Below are positions 19,912 to 31,994 of a DNA stretch of 64,000 bases, piece by piece. Each line of letters opens with the position of its first letter. The stretch's first letter is position 1. Both the position numbers and the translations under genes were made by a program. Origin of the DNA: an uncultured Pelagibacteraceae bacterium (lineage in GTDB: Bacteria > Pseudomonadota > Alphaproteobacteria > Pelagibacterales > Pelagibacteraceae); contig CACJWN010000001.1 in the NCBI GenBank assembly GCA_902597175.1, positions 1-64,000 of the forward strand, read 5' to 3'. A model generated the notes under the pieces. It was not told where the DNA came from. It saw nothing but the letters and a program-made list of their open reading frames with translations, and ran no database searches.

Positions 19912-20781
19912 TTATTTTTGACACTTTTTACAAAAAAAAGTTGCCCGATTAGAAATGACGGTCTTAATTATCACATTGTTACAATCTACATTAGAACATT
20001 TACAATCTTTTTTTCCATAGATTTTAAAATATTGTTGAAAGACGCCTTTTTTTCCATTTTCAACAAAAAAATCTTTAATGGTAGATCCTCCAAGTTTTAT
20101 TGAACTCTTCAAAATGATTTTAGAATATTTAATGATTTTTTTAATTTCAAAATTCTTAAGTTTTTTTACTTTTCGACTTGGCCTCACACCACTAAGAAAT
20201 AAAATTTCATTTACATAAATATTTCCTAAACCAGATACAAATTTTTGATCCATTAAAATACTCTTAACATTTCTCTTTCTATTTATGATATAATTTTTAA
20301 AATATCTAAAGTTCCATTTTTTTCCTAATGGTTCTGGTCCTAAGTTTTTTAAATGAGATATTTTTGTTTTATTGTTTAACTCATATAATTTTATAAATCC
20401 AAATTTTCTTACATCATTATAAATTAATTTTCGATTTTTATTTAAGAAAAATATTACTCGATTATGTTTTTGGTCTTTTTGATAGTCTAAAAGATAATAA
20501 AAACTTGTTTTATATTTTTTTTTAGTTTTGTCTATAAAAAAGAACTTACCTGTCATTCCAAGATGAACTAACATTGAATAAGACTCATTTAATTCAAAAA
20601 TCAAAAATTTAGATCTTCTTAAGATTCTCTTAATTTTTTTACCTATGAGTTTTCTAAATATATCTTTCTCTAGCTTATATCTTAACTTGTGATCATTGAT
20701 TTGAACCTTTTTAATAATCGAATTTAAGATTTTACTCTCTAAGGACCTTTTAACAACTTCAACTTCGGGTAATTCTGGCAT
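19912..20781 (-). CDS. mutM: Formamidopyrimidine-DNA glycosylase
   Basis: Base-excision repair enzyme removing 8-oxoguanine and formamidopyrimidines, 289 residues. The mature N-terminus PELPEVEVV supplies the catalytic proline and Glu. KFVSGLGNIYVNEILF is the helix-two-turn-helix region, and the C-terminal zinc finger has cysteines CKCSNVDC...CKKC, somewhat altered in spacing from the usual CxxC-x16-CxxC but with four or more Cys available. It is divergent from ubiE by 11 bp, a conserved alphaproteobacterial pairing. Confidence 0.94.
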   Translation of the reverse strand: MPELPEVEVVKRSLESKILNSIIKKVQINDHKLRYKLEKDIFRKLIGKKIKRILRRSKFLIFELNESYSMLVHLGMTGKFFFIDKTKKKYKTSFYYLLDYQKDQKHNRVIFFLNKNRKLIYNDVRKFGFIKLYELNNKTKISHLKNLGPEPLGKKWNFRYFKNYIINRKRNVKSILMDQKFVSGLGNIYVNEILFLSGVRPSRKVKKLKNFEIKKIIKYSKIILKSSIKLGGSTIKDFFVENGKKGVFQQYFKIYGKKDCKCSNVDCNNVIIKTVISNRATFFCKKCQK

Positions 20782-20792
20782 ATAGTTATCTT

Positions 20793-21497
20793 ATGAACAG
20801 CACTATTCAAGATAAAGATAAGTTAGTCAATTCTGTATTTTCTAATGTTCATAAAAAATATGATTTAATGAATGATATAATGTCACTAGGCATACATAGA
20901 CTTTGGAAAGAAAAGTTCATAAATTGGATGAACCCGCAACCAAATACAAAATTGATTGATGTTGCATCAGGAACTGGTGATATAGCAAAACTTTTCTTTA
21001 AGAAAACAAATAAAACTGCAAATATCACTTGTGTTGAGCCAAATAAAAAAATGTTAGAACAAGGTAAAATTAAATTAAAAAACTATAATACAATTAATTG
21101 GATAAATTCTAAGGCCGAAAAAATTCCAGTGAAGGATGATGCCTTTGATTATTACTCAATAAGTTATGGAATAAGAAATGTTACAAATATAAATATAGCT
21201 TTAAAAGAGGCCTTTAGAGTATTAAAACCAGGTGGCAGATTTATGTGCCTAGAATTTTCAAAAATAGATAACGAACTAATAGACTTTCTTTACAAACAAT
21301 TTTCAAAAACTATTCCATTAATGGGTAGATTAGTTGTTGGTTCTGAAAAACCATATGAATATTTAATTGACAGTATTAAAAAGTTTTACAATCAAGAGCA
21401 ACTAGCTGAATTAATGAAAAAGAATGGATTTTCGAACGTAGAGTTTAGAAATCTTTCTAGTGGTGTCTCAGCAATACATTCGGGTTGGAAAATTTAA
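20793..21497 (+). CDS. ubiE: Ubiquinone biosynthesis C-methyltransferase UbiE
   Basis: SAM-dependent methyltransferase of ubiquinone synthesis, 234 residues. The family start KYDLMNDIMSLGIHRLWK, the SAM-binding VASGTGDIA and the late YGIRNV plus FRVLKPGGR segments are present. Head of an operon with ubiB (next ATG immediately follows the stop), coaBC and dut. mutM reads away on the other strand. Confidence 0.95.
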   Translation: MNSTIQDKDKLVNSVFSNVHKKYDLMNDIMSLGIHRLWKEKFINWMNPQPNTKLIDVASGTGDIAKLFFKKTNKTANITCVEPNKKMLEQGKIKLKNYNTINWINSKAEKIPVKDDAFDYYSISYGIRNVTNINIALKEAFRVLKPGGRFMCLEFSKIDNELIDFLYKQFSKTIPLMGRLVVGSEKPYEYLIDSIKKFYNQEQLAELMKKNGFSNVEFRNLSSGVSAIHSGWKI

Positions 21498-23063
21498 ATG
21501 TTTAAAAGAATCATTAAGTTATTTCAAATCGCTAGAAAATTTTCAACTTCTGGAGCGGTAGAAATAATAAATGAAATACAACAATTGCCAACAATTGTTA
21601 ATTTATTTTTTAATCTGATCTCAATCGGTGCAAGCTCAGGAATACAAGATAAACAAAAAACATCTGGAGAGAAGCTGTGCGTTGCTTTACAGGGAATGGG
21701 AACAACATTTATAAAATTAGGACAATTTCTAGCTACTCGGCCAGATATTATAGGTGAAGAATTAGCAAAAAGTCTTGAAAAGCTACAAGACAAAGTTCCA
21801 GCATTCAATCTGTATGATGCAAAAAAGATTATTAAAAAAGAAATTGGTGAAAATTATTTTAAAGATGTAACTCAAATAAGTGAACCAATCGCAGCTGCCT
21901 CAATTGCTCAAGTACATTTGGCTAAAATAAATTTCGAGGGAAAAGAAAAACAAGTTGCAATAAAAATATTACGGCCAGACATAGAAAAATTATTTAATGA
22001 AGAGTTAGATGCTTTAATGCTTTTTGCCTATATAGTTGAAAACACAGTATCCAAAGCGAAAAGATTAAAACTAGTAGAGGTAGTTCATTTATTAAGAGAA
22101 ATTACTAATATCGAAATGGATTTAAGATTTGAGGCTGCTGCAGCTAATGAACTTTATGAAAATACAAAAAATGATAATGGGTTTGCCGTTCCTAAAATTT
22201 ATTGGAACTATACGACAAAGAAAATATTGACTTTAGATAAAGTCGAAGGAGTTTCAATTAGAGAAATTAAAAAAATTGATGAACTTGGAATAGATTTAAA
22301 AAAACTTGCAGAAAACCTGATACAATTATTTTTAACACAAGCTGTAAGAGATGGTTTTTTTCACGGCGATATGCATCAAGGAAATTTATTTGTTGACGCT
22401 AATGGAAACGTAGTTCCAGTAGATTTTGGAATAATGGGACGTTTAGATAAAAATAATAGAAAATTTTTAGCGGAAATTTTGTATGGTTTTATAAAAAGAG
22501 ACTACGTAAAAGTTGCTGAAGTTCATTTTCAAGCCGGTCTTGTCCCCCAAGATGCATCTAAAGAAGAATTTGCACAAGCATTAAGATCCGTAGGTGAACC
22601 TATTTTTGGTCAATCTATTAAAGATATTTCAGGTGGAAATTTATTAGCTCAATTATTTGAAATAACTGAGAAGTTCAATATGCCAACTCAACCCCCGCTT
22701 CTTTTATTGCAAAAAACAATGGTTGTTGTGGAGGGAGTTGCAAGAAAACTTTACCCTGAAACAAATATTTGGGAGGTATCAAGACCTATTCTTGAAGATT
22801 GGCTAAAAAGTATTAAAAGTCCAAAATCTACTATTGATACTGCTATTAATACCTCTTCTGAAATTCTAAAAAGAATACCAGATCTACCAGAATTAATGGA
22901 TAGAGCAGACTATGCCTTAAAATTAATGTCTGAAGGAAAATTAAACTTATCTATAGGGACAAATAAGAAATTAGAATTAGAACAAATGAAGATTAAAAAC
23001 TTTAGGAATAATATAGTCATTAGTTTTTTTGGTGTTGTAATTGTCTTTCTATTAGTATTTTAA
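21498..23063 (+). CDS. ubiB: UbiB/ABC1-family kinase-like protein for ubiquinone biosynthesis
   Basis: Atypical membrane kinase/ATPase needed for ubiquinone biosynthesis, 521 residues. The KxGQ-type motif FIKLGQFLATRPDI near residue 73 is present, followed by AAASIAQVHLA, FFHGDMHQGNLFV and VPVDFGIMGRL (kinase catalytic and Mg-binding loops). A C-terminal hydrophobic segment (FRNNIVISFFGVVIVFLLVF) is a membrane anchor. The start abuts the ubiE stop with no spacer. Confidence 0.95.
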   Translation: MFKRIIKLFQIARKFSTSGAVEIINEIQQLPTIVNLFFNLISIGASSGIQDKQKTSGEKLCVALQGMGTTFIKLGQFLATRPDIIGEELAKSLEKLQDKVPAFNLYDAKKIIKKEIGENYFKDVTQISEPIAAASIAQVHLAKINFEGKEKQVAIKILRPDIEKLFNEELDALMLFAYIVENTVSKAKRLKLVEVVHLLREITNIEMDLRFEAAAANELYENTKNDNGFAVPKIYWNYTTKKILTLDKVEGVSIREIKKIDELGIDLKKLAENLIQLFLTQAVRDGFFHGDMHQGNLFVDANGNVVPVDFGIMGRLDKNNRKFLAEILYGFIKRDYVKVAEVHFQAGLVPQDASKEEFAQALRSVGEPIFGQSIKDISGGNLLAQLFEITEKFNMPTQPPLLLLQKTMVVVEGVARKLYPETNIWEVSRPILEDWLKSIKSPKSTIDTAINTSSEILKRIPDLPELMDRADYALKLMSEGKLNLSIGTNKKLELEQMKIKNFRNNIVISFFGVVIVFLLVF

Positions 23064-23069
23064 TTGCTT

Positions 23070-24299
23070 ATGAAAATAAAAAATAAGAAAATACTTATAA
23101 TAATTGGTGGAGGGATTTCGGCTTATAAATCATTAGATTTAATTCGATTGCTTAAAAAAAATAAAAACGAAGTTAAAGTTATATTAACTAAAAGTGGTAA
23201 AGAATTTGTCACCCCTTTGTCTATTACTACACTTACTAATAGTAAGACATTTGAGGATGTTTTTGATAAAAACTCTGAAGCAGAAATCGACCACATATCT
23301 TTGTCAAGATGGGCCGATTTAATAGTCGTTTTACCTGCTACAGCTAACTTTATGACTAAGTTAAGTCTTGGAAAAGCTGAAGACTTAGCAACAACAGTAA
23401 TTTTAGCTTCAAATAAAGATATTTTATTAGTTCCCGCAATGAATGTCAGAATGTGGATTCACAAAGCTACACAAAGAAATGTTAAAACTTTAAAAGATTA
23501 TGGTTATTTATTTATAGGACCAGAAAAGGGAGAAATGGCATGTGGAGAATATGGTGAGGGTAAAATGTCAAGTCCAAGACAGATATTTTCTTTTCTTGAT
23601 AATTATTTTAACAAAAAAAATATTATTAAAAAAAGAAAACTTAGAGCTCTAGTGACAGCTGGTCCGACAAGAGAATATATAGATCCAGTAAGATATATAT
23701 CAAATGAGTCAAGTGGTAAACAGGGGTACGAGATAGCAGAGGCGCTTAGTAGACTAGGCATAGAAACAACTCTAATTACAGGGCCAACAAATCTTGTTTC
23801 TAATAAAGATATTAAAACAAAAAAAATTATAACCGCAAGTGAGATGTTTGAGACTGTCAAAAAAAATCTACCTGTAGATATCGCTGTGTGTGCAGCTGCT
23901 GTAACAGATTTTAAACCAATTTATAAAAGTAAATCTAAATTAAAAAAAGATAATTTAAGATTAAAGTCTTTTGAATTACAAAAAAATATTGATATTGTAG
24001 AATTTCTTAGTAAAAATAATAAACATAGACCAAAAATAGTTATCGGTTTTGCAGCAGAAACTGAAAATTTAGATAAAAACGCATTATCTAAATTAAAACA
24101 GAAAAATTGTGACATTATAATTGCAAACGATGTTTCAAAGAAAGATAGTGGATTCAACTCGGATTATAATCGAGTTTCAATTATAGATAATTCAGGAAAA
24201 ATTAAAGTTGTTAAAAAAAATAAAAAAAGTTTTATAGCAAATATAATTGCGGATATTATTTTGGATAAAATCTTGATTAATGACAGAAGTTTTAATTAA
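23070..24299 (+). CDS. coaBC: Bifunctional phosphopantothenoylcysteine decarboxylase/synthetase CoaBC
   Basis: Coenzyme A synthesis, two successive steps. The N-terminal flavin-dependent CoaC part has GGISAYKSLDLIR, the active-site His region DHISLSRWAD and Cys in EMACGEYGEG. The CoaB part starts near VTAGPTREYIDPVR with NESSGKQGYEIA and later the IIANDVSKKDSGF loop. The ATG at 23070 gives 409 residues; a TTG 6 bp earlier is open. It overlaps dut by 20 bp. Confidence 0.95.
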   Translation: MKIKNKKILIIIGGGISAYKSLDLIRLLKKNKNEVKVILTKSGKEFVTPLSITTLTNSKTFEDVFDKNSEAEIDHISLSRWADLIVVLPATANFMTKLSLGKAEDLATTVILASNKDILLVPAMNVRMWIHKATQRNVKTLKDYGYLFIGPEKGEMACGEYGEGKMSSPRQIFSFLDNYFNKKNIIKKRKLRALVTAGPTREYIDPVRYISNESSGKQGYEIAEALSRLGIETTLITGPTNLVSNKDIKTKKIITASEMFETVKKNLPVDIAVCAAAVTDFKPIYKSKSKLKKDNLRLKSFELQKNIDIVEFLSKNNKHRPKIVIGFAAETENLDKNALSKLKQKNCDIIIANDVSKKDSGFNSDYNRVSIIDNSGKIKVVKKNKKSFIANIIADIILDKILINDRSFN

Positions 24300-24720
24300 A
24301 AGATTATCTAAAAATGTAGAACTGCCTAAATATGAAACTGATGGTTCATCTGGGATGGATCTTTCTGCTAATATCTCTACAGACATAAAAATAGATCCAG
24401 GAAAAACATCCATAATTCCTACTGGTATATCTCTCTCAATACCTAAAAATTTTGAAATACAAATTAGACCAAGATCAGGATTAGCTGCTAAAAGCCAAGT
24501 ATCAGTTTTGAATACTCCTGGAACTATAGACGCTGATTATAGGGGGGAAATAAAAGTAATTTTAATAAACCTAGGGAGCAGCACTTTCACGGTCAAAACA
24601 GGTGCGAGGATAGCTCAAATGGTTTTGAGTCCAGTTGTTAAAGTAAAATTAAAAGAAGTTGAAAACCTCGATGAAACAGACAGAGGTTCTGGTGGATTTG
24701 GTTCTACTGGTATGAAATGA
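24280..24720 (+). CDS. dut: dUTP diphosphatase
   Basis: Trimeric dUTPase, 146 residues, hydrolysing dUTP to dUMP and pyrophosphate. The conserved motifs are in order: GSSGMDLSANI (1), RPRSGLAAK (2), GTIDADYRGEIKV (3), RIAQMVL (4) and RGSGGFGSTG (5), the P-loop-like C-terminal arm. The 20 bp overlap with coaBC is part of a conserved operon in this class. Confidence 0.96.
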   Translation: MTEVLIKRLSKNVELPKYETDGSSGMDLSANISTDIKIDPGKTSIIPTGISLSIPKNFEIQIRPRSGLAAKSQVSVLNTPGTIDADYRGEIKVILINLGSSTFTVKTGARIAQMVLSPVVKVKLKEVENLDETDRGSGGFGSTGMK

Positions 24721-24723
24721 TTT

Positions 24724-25467
24724 ATGAAAATGAGATTTAATGACTATAAAAGATTTGAAAAACAAATAATTTTAAAAAATTTTGGAGTAAATGGACAAAA
24801 AAAAATAATGAACTCAAAGGTATTGATAATTGGACTTGGAGGATTAGGTTGTCCACTACTAACATATTTAGCATCATCTGGAGTTGGCAAGATTGGAATT
24901 GTTGATCATGACAAAATTGAGATAAGTAACTTAAACAGACAAACGTTATTTAATATTAATGATATAGGTAAATATAAAGTGCATCGAGCTAAAAATGTTA
25001 TCAACAAAATGAACAACAAAATTAGAATAAAAATGTTTAAGAAAAAACTTACCAAAATTAATGCAGGATCAATAATCAAAGATTTTGATATAGTTTGTGA
25101 TGGTACGGATAATTTTGAAACACGATATATAATTAATGATGAATGTAAAAGAAAGAAAAAAACACTCATCTCAGCAGCAATTAGTAAATTTGATGGTCAC
25201 TTATATAAATTTAATTTTAAGAAAAAGGTGTCTTGTTATAGATGTTTTATGCCAGAAAAACCTGCAACTGAAAAAAATTGTGAAGCAGATGGAGTTTTTT
25301 CTCCAGTAGCAGGAATTTTAGGGTCACTTCAAGCAAATGAGGTTTTAAAAACTATTCTAGATTTAAAAGATGATTTAAATGGTTATATAATAATATTTAA
25401 TTCTATAAAATATAATTTAAGAAAAATAAAATTAACAAATAACCCTCTCTGTAAAAATAAATGTTAA
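24724..25467 (+). CDS. MoeB/ThiF-family adenylyltransferase
   Basis: E1-like enzyme, 247 residues, that adenylates the C-terminus of a sulfur-carrier protein (MoaD or ThiS type). The nucleotide-binding GLGGLGCPLLTYLASSGVG at about 37-55, DHDKIEISNLNRQ, and DGTDNFETRY are present. Two CxxC pairs (CYRC and CKNKC) can bind zinc. A possible catalytic Cys is in EKNCEADG. Whether it serves molybdopterin or thiamine cannot be told, since no moaD, moaE or thi genes are near. It overlaps the following SH3 gene by 7 bp. Confidence 0.85.
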   Translation: MKMRFNDYKRFEKQIILKNFGVNGQKKIMNSKVLIIGLGGLGCPLLTYLASSGVGKIGIVDHDKIEISNLNRQTLFNINDIGKYKVHRAKNVINKMNNKIRIKMFKKKLTKINAGSIIKDFDIVCDGTDNFETRYIINDECKRKKKTLISAAISKFDGHLYKFNFKKKVSCYRCFMPEKPATEKNCEADGVFSPVAGILGSLQANEVLKTILDLKDDLNGYIIIFNSIKYNLRKIKLTNNPLCKNKC

Positions 25468-25904
25468 AAATTAAATATATTATTTTAATTTTTATTTTCT
25501 CATTTCAAAATCTTTTTGCTAATGAATATTTTTTAACTTTAAGAAATGATAAAGTAAATTTAAGGCAAGGCCCGTCTTTTGAATATCCAATAAAGTTATT
25601 TTATAAAAAAAAATATTTACCTGTTCTTGTACAAGATAGATTTGAAAATTTTAGAAAAATTATAGATCATGAAAACAATAGTGGCTGGGTTCATATCTCA
25701 CAATTATCAAAAAAAAAGGCAGCTATTATAGTTGGAGACGACAAACTGATCTTCAGTAATCCTTCGATTTACTCCAAACCATATGCAATTCTAAAACAAG
25801 GTAGATTATGTCAAATACGTAAATGTAAAGAAAATTGGTGCAAGGTAAAAATTGAAAAATTTGAAGGATGGATCAAAAAAGATGGTCTATGGGGATTATT
25901 ATAA
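25461..25904 (+). CDS. Secreted SH3-domain protein
   Basis: 147 residues with a signal peptide (hydrophobic residues about 3-19, probable cleavage near FANE). The mature part has two SH3-like repeats: VNLRQGPSFEYPI...GWVHISQLS and a second repeat ending WCKVKIEKFEGWIKKDGLWG. Such bacterial SH3 (SH3_4/DUF1058) proteins are exported and thought to bind cell wall. A cysteine pair (CQIRKC) and a further WC may form a disulfide. It converges on the DUF2061 gene with 2 bp between stops. Confidence 0.85.
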   Translation: MLKIKYIILIFIFSFQNLFANEYFLTLRNDKVNLRQGPSFEYPIKLFYKKKYLPVLVQDRFENFRKIIDHENNSGWVHISQLSKKKAAIIVGDDKLIFSNPSIYSKPYAILKQGRLCQIRKCKENWCKVKIEKFEGWIKKDGLWGLL

Positions 25905-25906
25905 AC

Positions 25907-26149
25907 TCATTTCTTATATTTAGAGGTCCAAATTTTATCTAACACGAAGTACCATACTGCATTAGCTATCGGTTCTACTATTGCATCTGTTAAAGCAATC
26001 ATGAACGATACATTGGATATTAACATCAAAACTGTTATAGCAATTAAAAAATGTCCAATTGTATAGATTAAGGTTCTTAAAAGAGATCCTTTGTTGCTTT
26101 GATAAATATCTTTTACAGTAAGATAAATTCCTTTATTGAACTCTGCCAT
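25907..26149 (-). CDS. DUF2061-like small membrane protein
   Basis: 80 residues with two membrane-spanning segments (about 25-45 and 48-68). The content SLLRTLIYTIGHFL and ANAVWYFVLDKIW resembles the DUF2061 family of small membrane proteins of unknown function. The start overlaps the upstream oxygenase by 17 bp, so it is the last gene of the katG-oxygenase-DUF2061 unit. No function is proposed. Confidence 0.75.
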   Translation of the reverse strand: MAEFNKGIYLTVKDIYQSNKGSLLRTLIYTIGHFLIAITVLMLISNVSFMIALTDAIVEPIANAVWYFVLDKIWTSKYKK

Positions 26150-26774
26150 TTTTAAACGGATTTTCTAAAACACACGCTACAAGATGTATCCTGTCTTGTT
26201 CACCGCCATTAAAGAAGTTGTGATATTTAGTGTTGTTTGTAATGGTTGCTGATCCATCAGCTGGCATATGCTTGCAAACATCCTCTATCACCATCCTACA
26301 ACCTTTGTTTGTTATGATTGGAATATGAAGTCTTGGCTCTGGATCTCTGTGCCAACTTAGAGTGGATCTAGGTTCTTTTAATAATATTCTTACTCTTCCA
26401 AGTTTAAAGTGTTTCTTTAAGGTATTATAAACTTCCTCAAAATATGTATTTTTAAACTCAGGAACTATTTCTGTATATTTTGACTCATCAATAGCCTTGT
26501 CTCTCTCTACTTCTTTACCTTTTTCATCAGGTATAGTCCAGTAAGTGCCTCTTACATTGTGACCCTCTGTAGAATTTTTATCACCTGGAATTTGATTTAT
26601 AGAAATGGCCCCAAAATTTTTAATACCAAGAGTGTTGAATTTCTTTTTTTTTAATACAATATTTAAATCAGCTTTTAATTTATCAATATCAAATTTTAAA
26701 TTTGGAACTTTAAAAAAATCATCTTTTATATTTTGATTTAACTTTTCTAAATTTTGTGTTTTTACAATTTCCAT
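26133..26774 (-). CDS. Aspartyl/asparaginyl beta-hydroxylase-like 2-oxoglutarate oxygenase
   Basis: 213 residues. The C-terminal half shows the metal-binding pattern of Fe(II)/2-oxoglutarate cupins: His142-x-Asp144 in SWHRDPEPRLHIPI and a distal His185 in KYHNFFNGG, with Arg195 in DRIHLV as the likely 2-oxoglutarate-binding residue. Within the superfamily it best resembles aspartyl/asparaginyl beta-hydroxylase (PF05118-type) enzymes. The substrate is unknown. It starts 1 bp after katG and overlaps the DUF2061 gene, so it belongs to the same transcript as an H2O2-removing enzyme. Confidence 0.65.
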   Translation of the reverse strand: MEIVKTQNLEKLNQNIKDDFFKVPNLKFDIDKLKADLNIVLKKKKFNTLGIKNFGAISINQIPGDKNSTEGHNVRGTYWTIPDEKGKEVERDKAIDESKYTEIVPEFKNTYFEEVYNTLKKHFKLGRVRILLKEPRSTLSWHRDPEPRLHIPIITNKGCRMVIEDVCKHMPADGSATITNNTKYHNFFNGGEQDRIHLVACVLENPFKNGRVQ

Positions 26775-26775
26775 A

Positions 26776-28972
<2,197 letters not shown>

Positions 28973-28994
28973 GTGAAAAACAAGCGACAAACTG

Positions 28995-29402
28995 TCAATT
29001 TTTCAAATTTATAAATACCTCAACATTCTTAATTTTTTTGCCATTTGGTGCTTTTGGAAGTTTTTGGATGATTATATCATTCGCATCGATGTCTATTAAT
29101 TCTGAAGTTTCGCTATCATAAAAATGGTGGTGGTTTGAAACATTAGTGTCAAAATAAGTTTTGTTTCCTCTTACTTCAACTTCACTTAAATGCCCGGCTG
29201 TTTTAAATGCGTGGACGGTATTATAAATTGTAGCTAGCGCAATTTTAGAAGCCGATTTTTTGCTCAAAAGTTTGTTTAAACTTTCAACTGTAAAATGAAA
29301 TGTTTTTTCTCTTTCAAATAAAAATTTAGCTATTTCAACTCTTTGTTTAGTCGGTCTTAACCCGGAAGATCTTAATTTTTTTAAAATATCTATTTTTTTC
29401 AT
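28995..29402 (-). CDS. irr: Iron response regulator Irr (Fur family)
   Basis: 135-residue Fur-family regulator. The helix-turn-helix section LRPTKQRVEIAKFLF...ASKIALATIYNTV is typical, and the HHHFYD stretch is the histidine cluster diagnostic of Irr rather than Fur or Zur. Irr senses haem/iron status and represses or activates iron-dependent genes in alphaproteobacteria. It is divergent from fabA, a conserved alphaproteobacterial pairing, and follows a shared Irr-box-like site. Confidence 0.88.
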   Translation of the reverse strand: MKKIDILKKLRSSGLRPTKQRVEIAKFLFEREKTFHFTVESLNKLLSKKSASKIALATIYNTVHAFKTAGHLSEVEVRGNKTYFDTNVSNHHHFYDSETSELIDIDANDIIIQKLPKAPNGKKIKNVEVFINLKN

Positions 29403-29426
29403 GTTTTAGTTCGTTTTTTGATCTAC

Positions 29427-29443
29427 TTTATAATCATTCTAAA
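29427..29443. promoter_or_regulatory. Irr-box-like operator between irr and fabA
   Basis: The 17-mer TTTATAATCATTCTAAA is a one-mismatch match to TTTAGAA-N3-TTCTAAA and is 25 bp upstream of the irr start. It contains TATAAT on the plus strand (29429-29434), which could be the fabA -10 element, and TATAAA on the minus strand for irr. An exact half site TTCTAAA lies at 29486-29492 just before the fabA start. Autoregulation of irr is inferred. Confidence 0.6.
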
Positions 29444-29494
29444 AACAAAATATATATGAAACTTTTGCTAAATCAAGTAAAACAATTCTAAATC

Positions 29495-29998
29495 ATGCAA
29501 AAAAATAGTTACAATTACGATGAGTTAATTTCGTGTGGAGAAGGGAAACTATTTGGTGAGGGAAATGCTAAGCTGCCATTACCTCCAATGTTGATGTTTG
29601 ATAGGATTACAGAAATAAGAAAAGATACAGGTGAATTTAAAAAAGGTTTTATTAAAGCGGAGCTTGATATTAAAGACAACCTATGGTTTTTTGATTGTCA
29701 TTTTAAAAAAGACCCAGTTATGCCAGGTTGTCTTGGCCTAGATGCTATGTGGCAGTTAGTTGGATTTTATTTAGGCTGGATAGGTGAGCCAGGAAAGGGT
29801 AGAGCTTTGGGAGTAAATTCTGTAAAATTCACAGGTGAGGTGTTAAAAAATATTAAAATGGCGACTTACGAGATAAATATGAAGAGAATTTTAAAAAAAG
29901 AAGGTACTGCTGTTGGATTAGCTAACGGTATTTTAAGTGCAGATGGTAAGATAATTTACACTGCAGAAAACCTTAAGGTAGGATTATTCAAATCATGA
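29495..29998 (+). CDS. fabA: 3-hydroxydecanoyl-ACP dehydratase/isomerase
   Basis: Bifunctional dehydratase/isomerase that starts unsaturated fatty acid synthesis, 167 residues. The hot-dog fold active site is visible: His in [15 protein letters not shown] and Asp in LGLDAMWQ. It forms the fabA-fabB-fabI operon with ATGA-type overlaps (fabB start overlaps its stop by 4 bp). Together with FabB it makes cis-unsaturated acyl chains anaerobically. Confidence 0.95.
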   Translation: MQKNSYNYDELISCGEGKLFGEGNAKLPLPPMLMFDRITEIRKDTGEFKKGFIKAELDIKDNLWFFDCHFKKDPVMPGCLGLDAMWQLVGFYLGWIGEPGKGRALGVNSVKFTGEVLKNIKMATYEINMKRILKKEGTAVGLANGILSADGKIIYTAENLKVGLFKS

Positions 29999-31212
29999 AA
30001 AGAGTTGTGGTTACTGGAATAGGAGTAGTTTCTTGTTTAGGAAATAATCAAGATGAAGTTTATAAGTCATTACTAAATGCAAAGTCAGGGATTACATTTT
30101 CTGAAGAATACAAAGAATATAATTTAAAAAGTCATGTTCACGGAAAACCAAATATTAAACTAGAAGATTATGTGGACAGAAAATTTATAAGGTTTATGGG
30201 GCCAGGGTCTGCTTATAATTATGTTTCTATGAATGAAGCTGTAAAAGATTCTGGTCTTGAGGAAAAAGATATAAGCAATGTAACAACCGGAATGATAATG
30301 GGATCTGGCGGCCCTTCAATAGAAAACGTTATATTAGCAGCAGACAAGACTAGAGAAAAAAGCCCTAAAAGAATGGGCCCTTTTGTAGTTCCACGGACAA
30401 TGTCGAGTACAGCTTCAGCAACTCTTGCGGTGCCTTTTAAAATAAAAGGAGTTAATTATACAATTAGTTCAGCATGTGCAACTAGCGGGCACTGTATTGG
30501 TAACGCTATGGAATTAATTCAACTAGGAAAACAAAAAATTATTTTTGCTGGTGGCAGTGATGAAGTTCATTTTGCGATGACTGCAATGTTTGATGCGATG
30601 ACCGCCTTGTCTTCAAAATATAATGATACCCCTGAAAAAGCGTCTAGGCCTTACGATAAAACACGAGATGGTTTCGTTATCTCAGGTGGTGGTGGTGTTT
30701 TGGTTTTAGAAGAATATGAACATGCGAAAGCAAGAGGTGCAAAAATTTATGCGGAATTAACAGGCTACGGTGCAACATCAGATGGTTATGATATGGTTGC
30801 TCCATCAGGAGAGGGAGCAGTCCGATGTATGAAGATGGCATTGAGCACCGCAAAAAATAAAATTGATTATATAAATACTCACGGGACATCAACACCTGTT
30901 GGGGATATAACTGAATTAAAAGCTGTTGGTGAGGTTTTTAGCGACTACAAACCTAAAATAAGCTCTACTAAATCTCTTGCTGGGCATTCTCTTGGAGCTA
31001 CTTCAGCCCATGAAGCTATTTACAGTTTAATAATGATGAAAAATAATTTTATTGCAGCGTCTGCAAATATAAATGATATGGATGATGAAGCAAAGAAATA
31101 TCCGATTGTAACCAAAGTTGAAAAAGACATAAACCTAAATGCAGTAATGTCTAATAGTTTTGGTTTTGGTGGAACTAATGCTACTTTGGTATTTGAAAAG
31201 GTAAAACAATGA
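29995..31212 (+). CDS. fabB: 3-oxoacyl-ACP synthase I
   Basis: Condensing enzyme KAS I, 405 residues. The catalytic Cys-His-His is in [22 protein letters not shown] and [20 protein letters not shown] closes the active-site glycine-rich loop. With FabA it elongates unsaturated intermediates. Start overlaps the fabA stop by 4 bp, end overlaps fabI by 4 bp. Confidence 0.95.
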   Translation: MKRVVVTGIGVVSCLGNNQDEVYKSLLNAKSGITFSEEYKEYNLKSHVHGKPNIKLEDYVDRKFIRFMGPGSAYNYVSMNEAVKDSGLEEKDISNVTTGMIMGSGGPSIENVILAADKTREKSPKRMGPFVVPRTMSSTASATLAVPFKIKGVNYTISSACATSGHCIGNAMELIQLGKQKIIFAGGSDEVHFAMTAMFDAMTALSSKYNDTPEKASRPYDKTRDGFVISGGGGVLVLEEYEHAKARGAKIYAELTGYGATSDGYDMVAPSGEGAVRCMKMALSTAKNKIDYINTHGTSTPVGDITELKAVGEVFSDYKPKISSTKSLAGHSLGATSAHEAIYSLIMMKNNFIAASANINDMDDEAKKYPIVTKVEKDINLNAVMSNSFGFGGTNATLVFEKVKQ

Positions 31213-31994
31213 GTTTAATGAAAGGAAAAAAAGGTCTTGTGATGGGCGTTGCTAATGAACGGTCAATAGCTTGGGGTATATCTCAAAAACTTGCAGATGC
31301 AGGTGCAGAATTAGCTTTTACATATCTAGGTGACGCATTGAAGAAAAGAGTTGTACCTTTAGCAGAAAAGCTAAATTCAAATGCAACATTTAGCTGCGAC
31401 GTAGAGAAAAAAGAAGAAGTTATAAAACTTTTCGAAGATGTTAAGTCAAAATGGGGCGAAATAGATTTTGTAGTACACGCAGTTGCATTTTCAGATAAAT
31501 CAGAGTTATCTGGTGAATATTTAAATACTACAAGAGAAAATTTTTTAAAAAGTATGCTTATTTCTTGCTTCTCATTCACTGAGGTATCTAAAGAAGCTGC
31601 AAAGATAATGAGAGAAGGAGGGAGTCTTCTAACACTTACCTATGAATCTTCTAAGGCAATACCTAATTATAATGTTATGGGAGTTTGTAAATCTGCTTTA
31701 GAGGCAAGTGTAAAATACTTAGCTAGAGATCTTGGGAAAAAAAAAATTAGAGTAAATGCAATCAGTGCAGGTCCTATTAAAACCTTAGCTGCTTCTGCCA
31801 TTGGGGATGCAAAATTTTTATATAAATGGAATGAAGATCATTCTTTTTTAAAAAGAAATGTAGATATTCACGATGTAGGTAACTCAGCATTATATTTACT
31901 AAGTAATTTAGCAGCAGGAGTAACTGGTGAAATTCATTATGTTGATGCAGGTTATAATAAAGTAGGAATGCCTGATCCTAAAAATATGGCTTAG
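31209..31994 (+). CDS. fabI: Enoyl-ACP reductase (NADH)
   Basis: Short-chain dehydrogenase-type enoyl reductase, 261 residues, completing each cycle of fatty acid elongation. The N-terminus [17 protein letters not shown] is the FabI cofactor motif (not a Gly-x3-GxG), and the catalytic pair is Tyr-x6-Lys in [22 protein letters not shown] is conserved. It converges on pnp with a 4 bp overlap of the two ends. Confidence 0.96.
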   Translation: MSLMKGKKGLVMGVANERSIAWGISQKLADAGAELAFTYLGDALKKRVVPLAEKLNSNATFSCDVEKKEEVIKLFEDVKSKWGEIDFVVHAVAFSDKSELSGEYLNTTRENFLKSMLISCFSFTEVSKEAAKIMREGGSLLTLTYESSKAIPNYNVMGVCKSALEASVKYLARDLGKKKIRVNAISAGPIKTLAASAIGDAKFLYKWNEDHSFLKRNVDIHDVGNSALYLLSNLAAGVTGEIHYVDAGYNKVGMPDPKNMA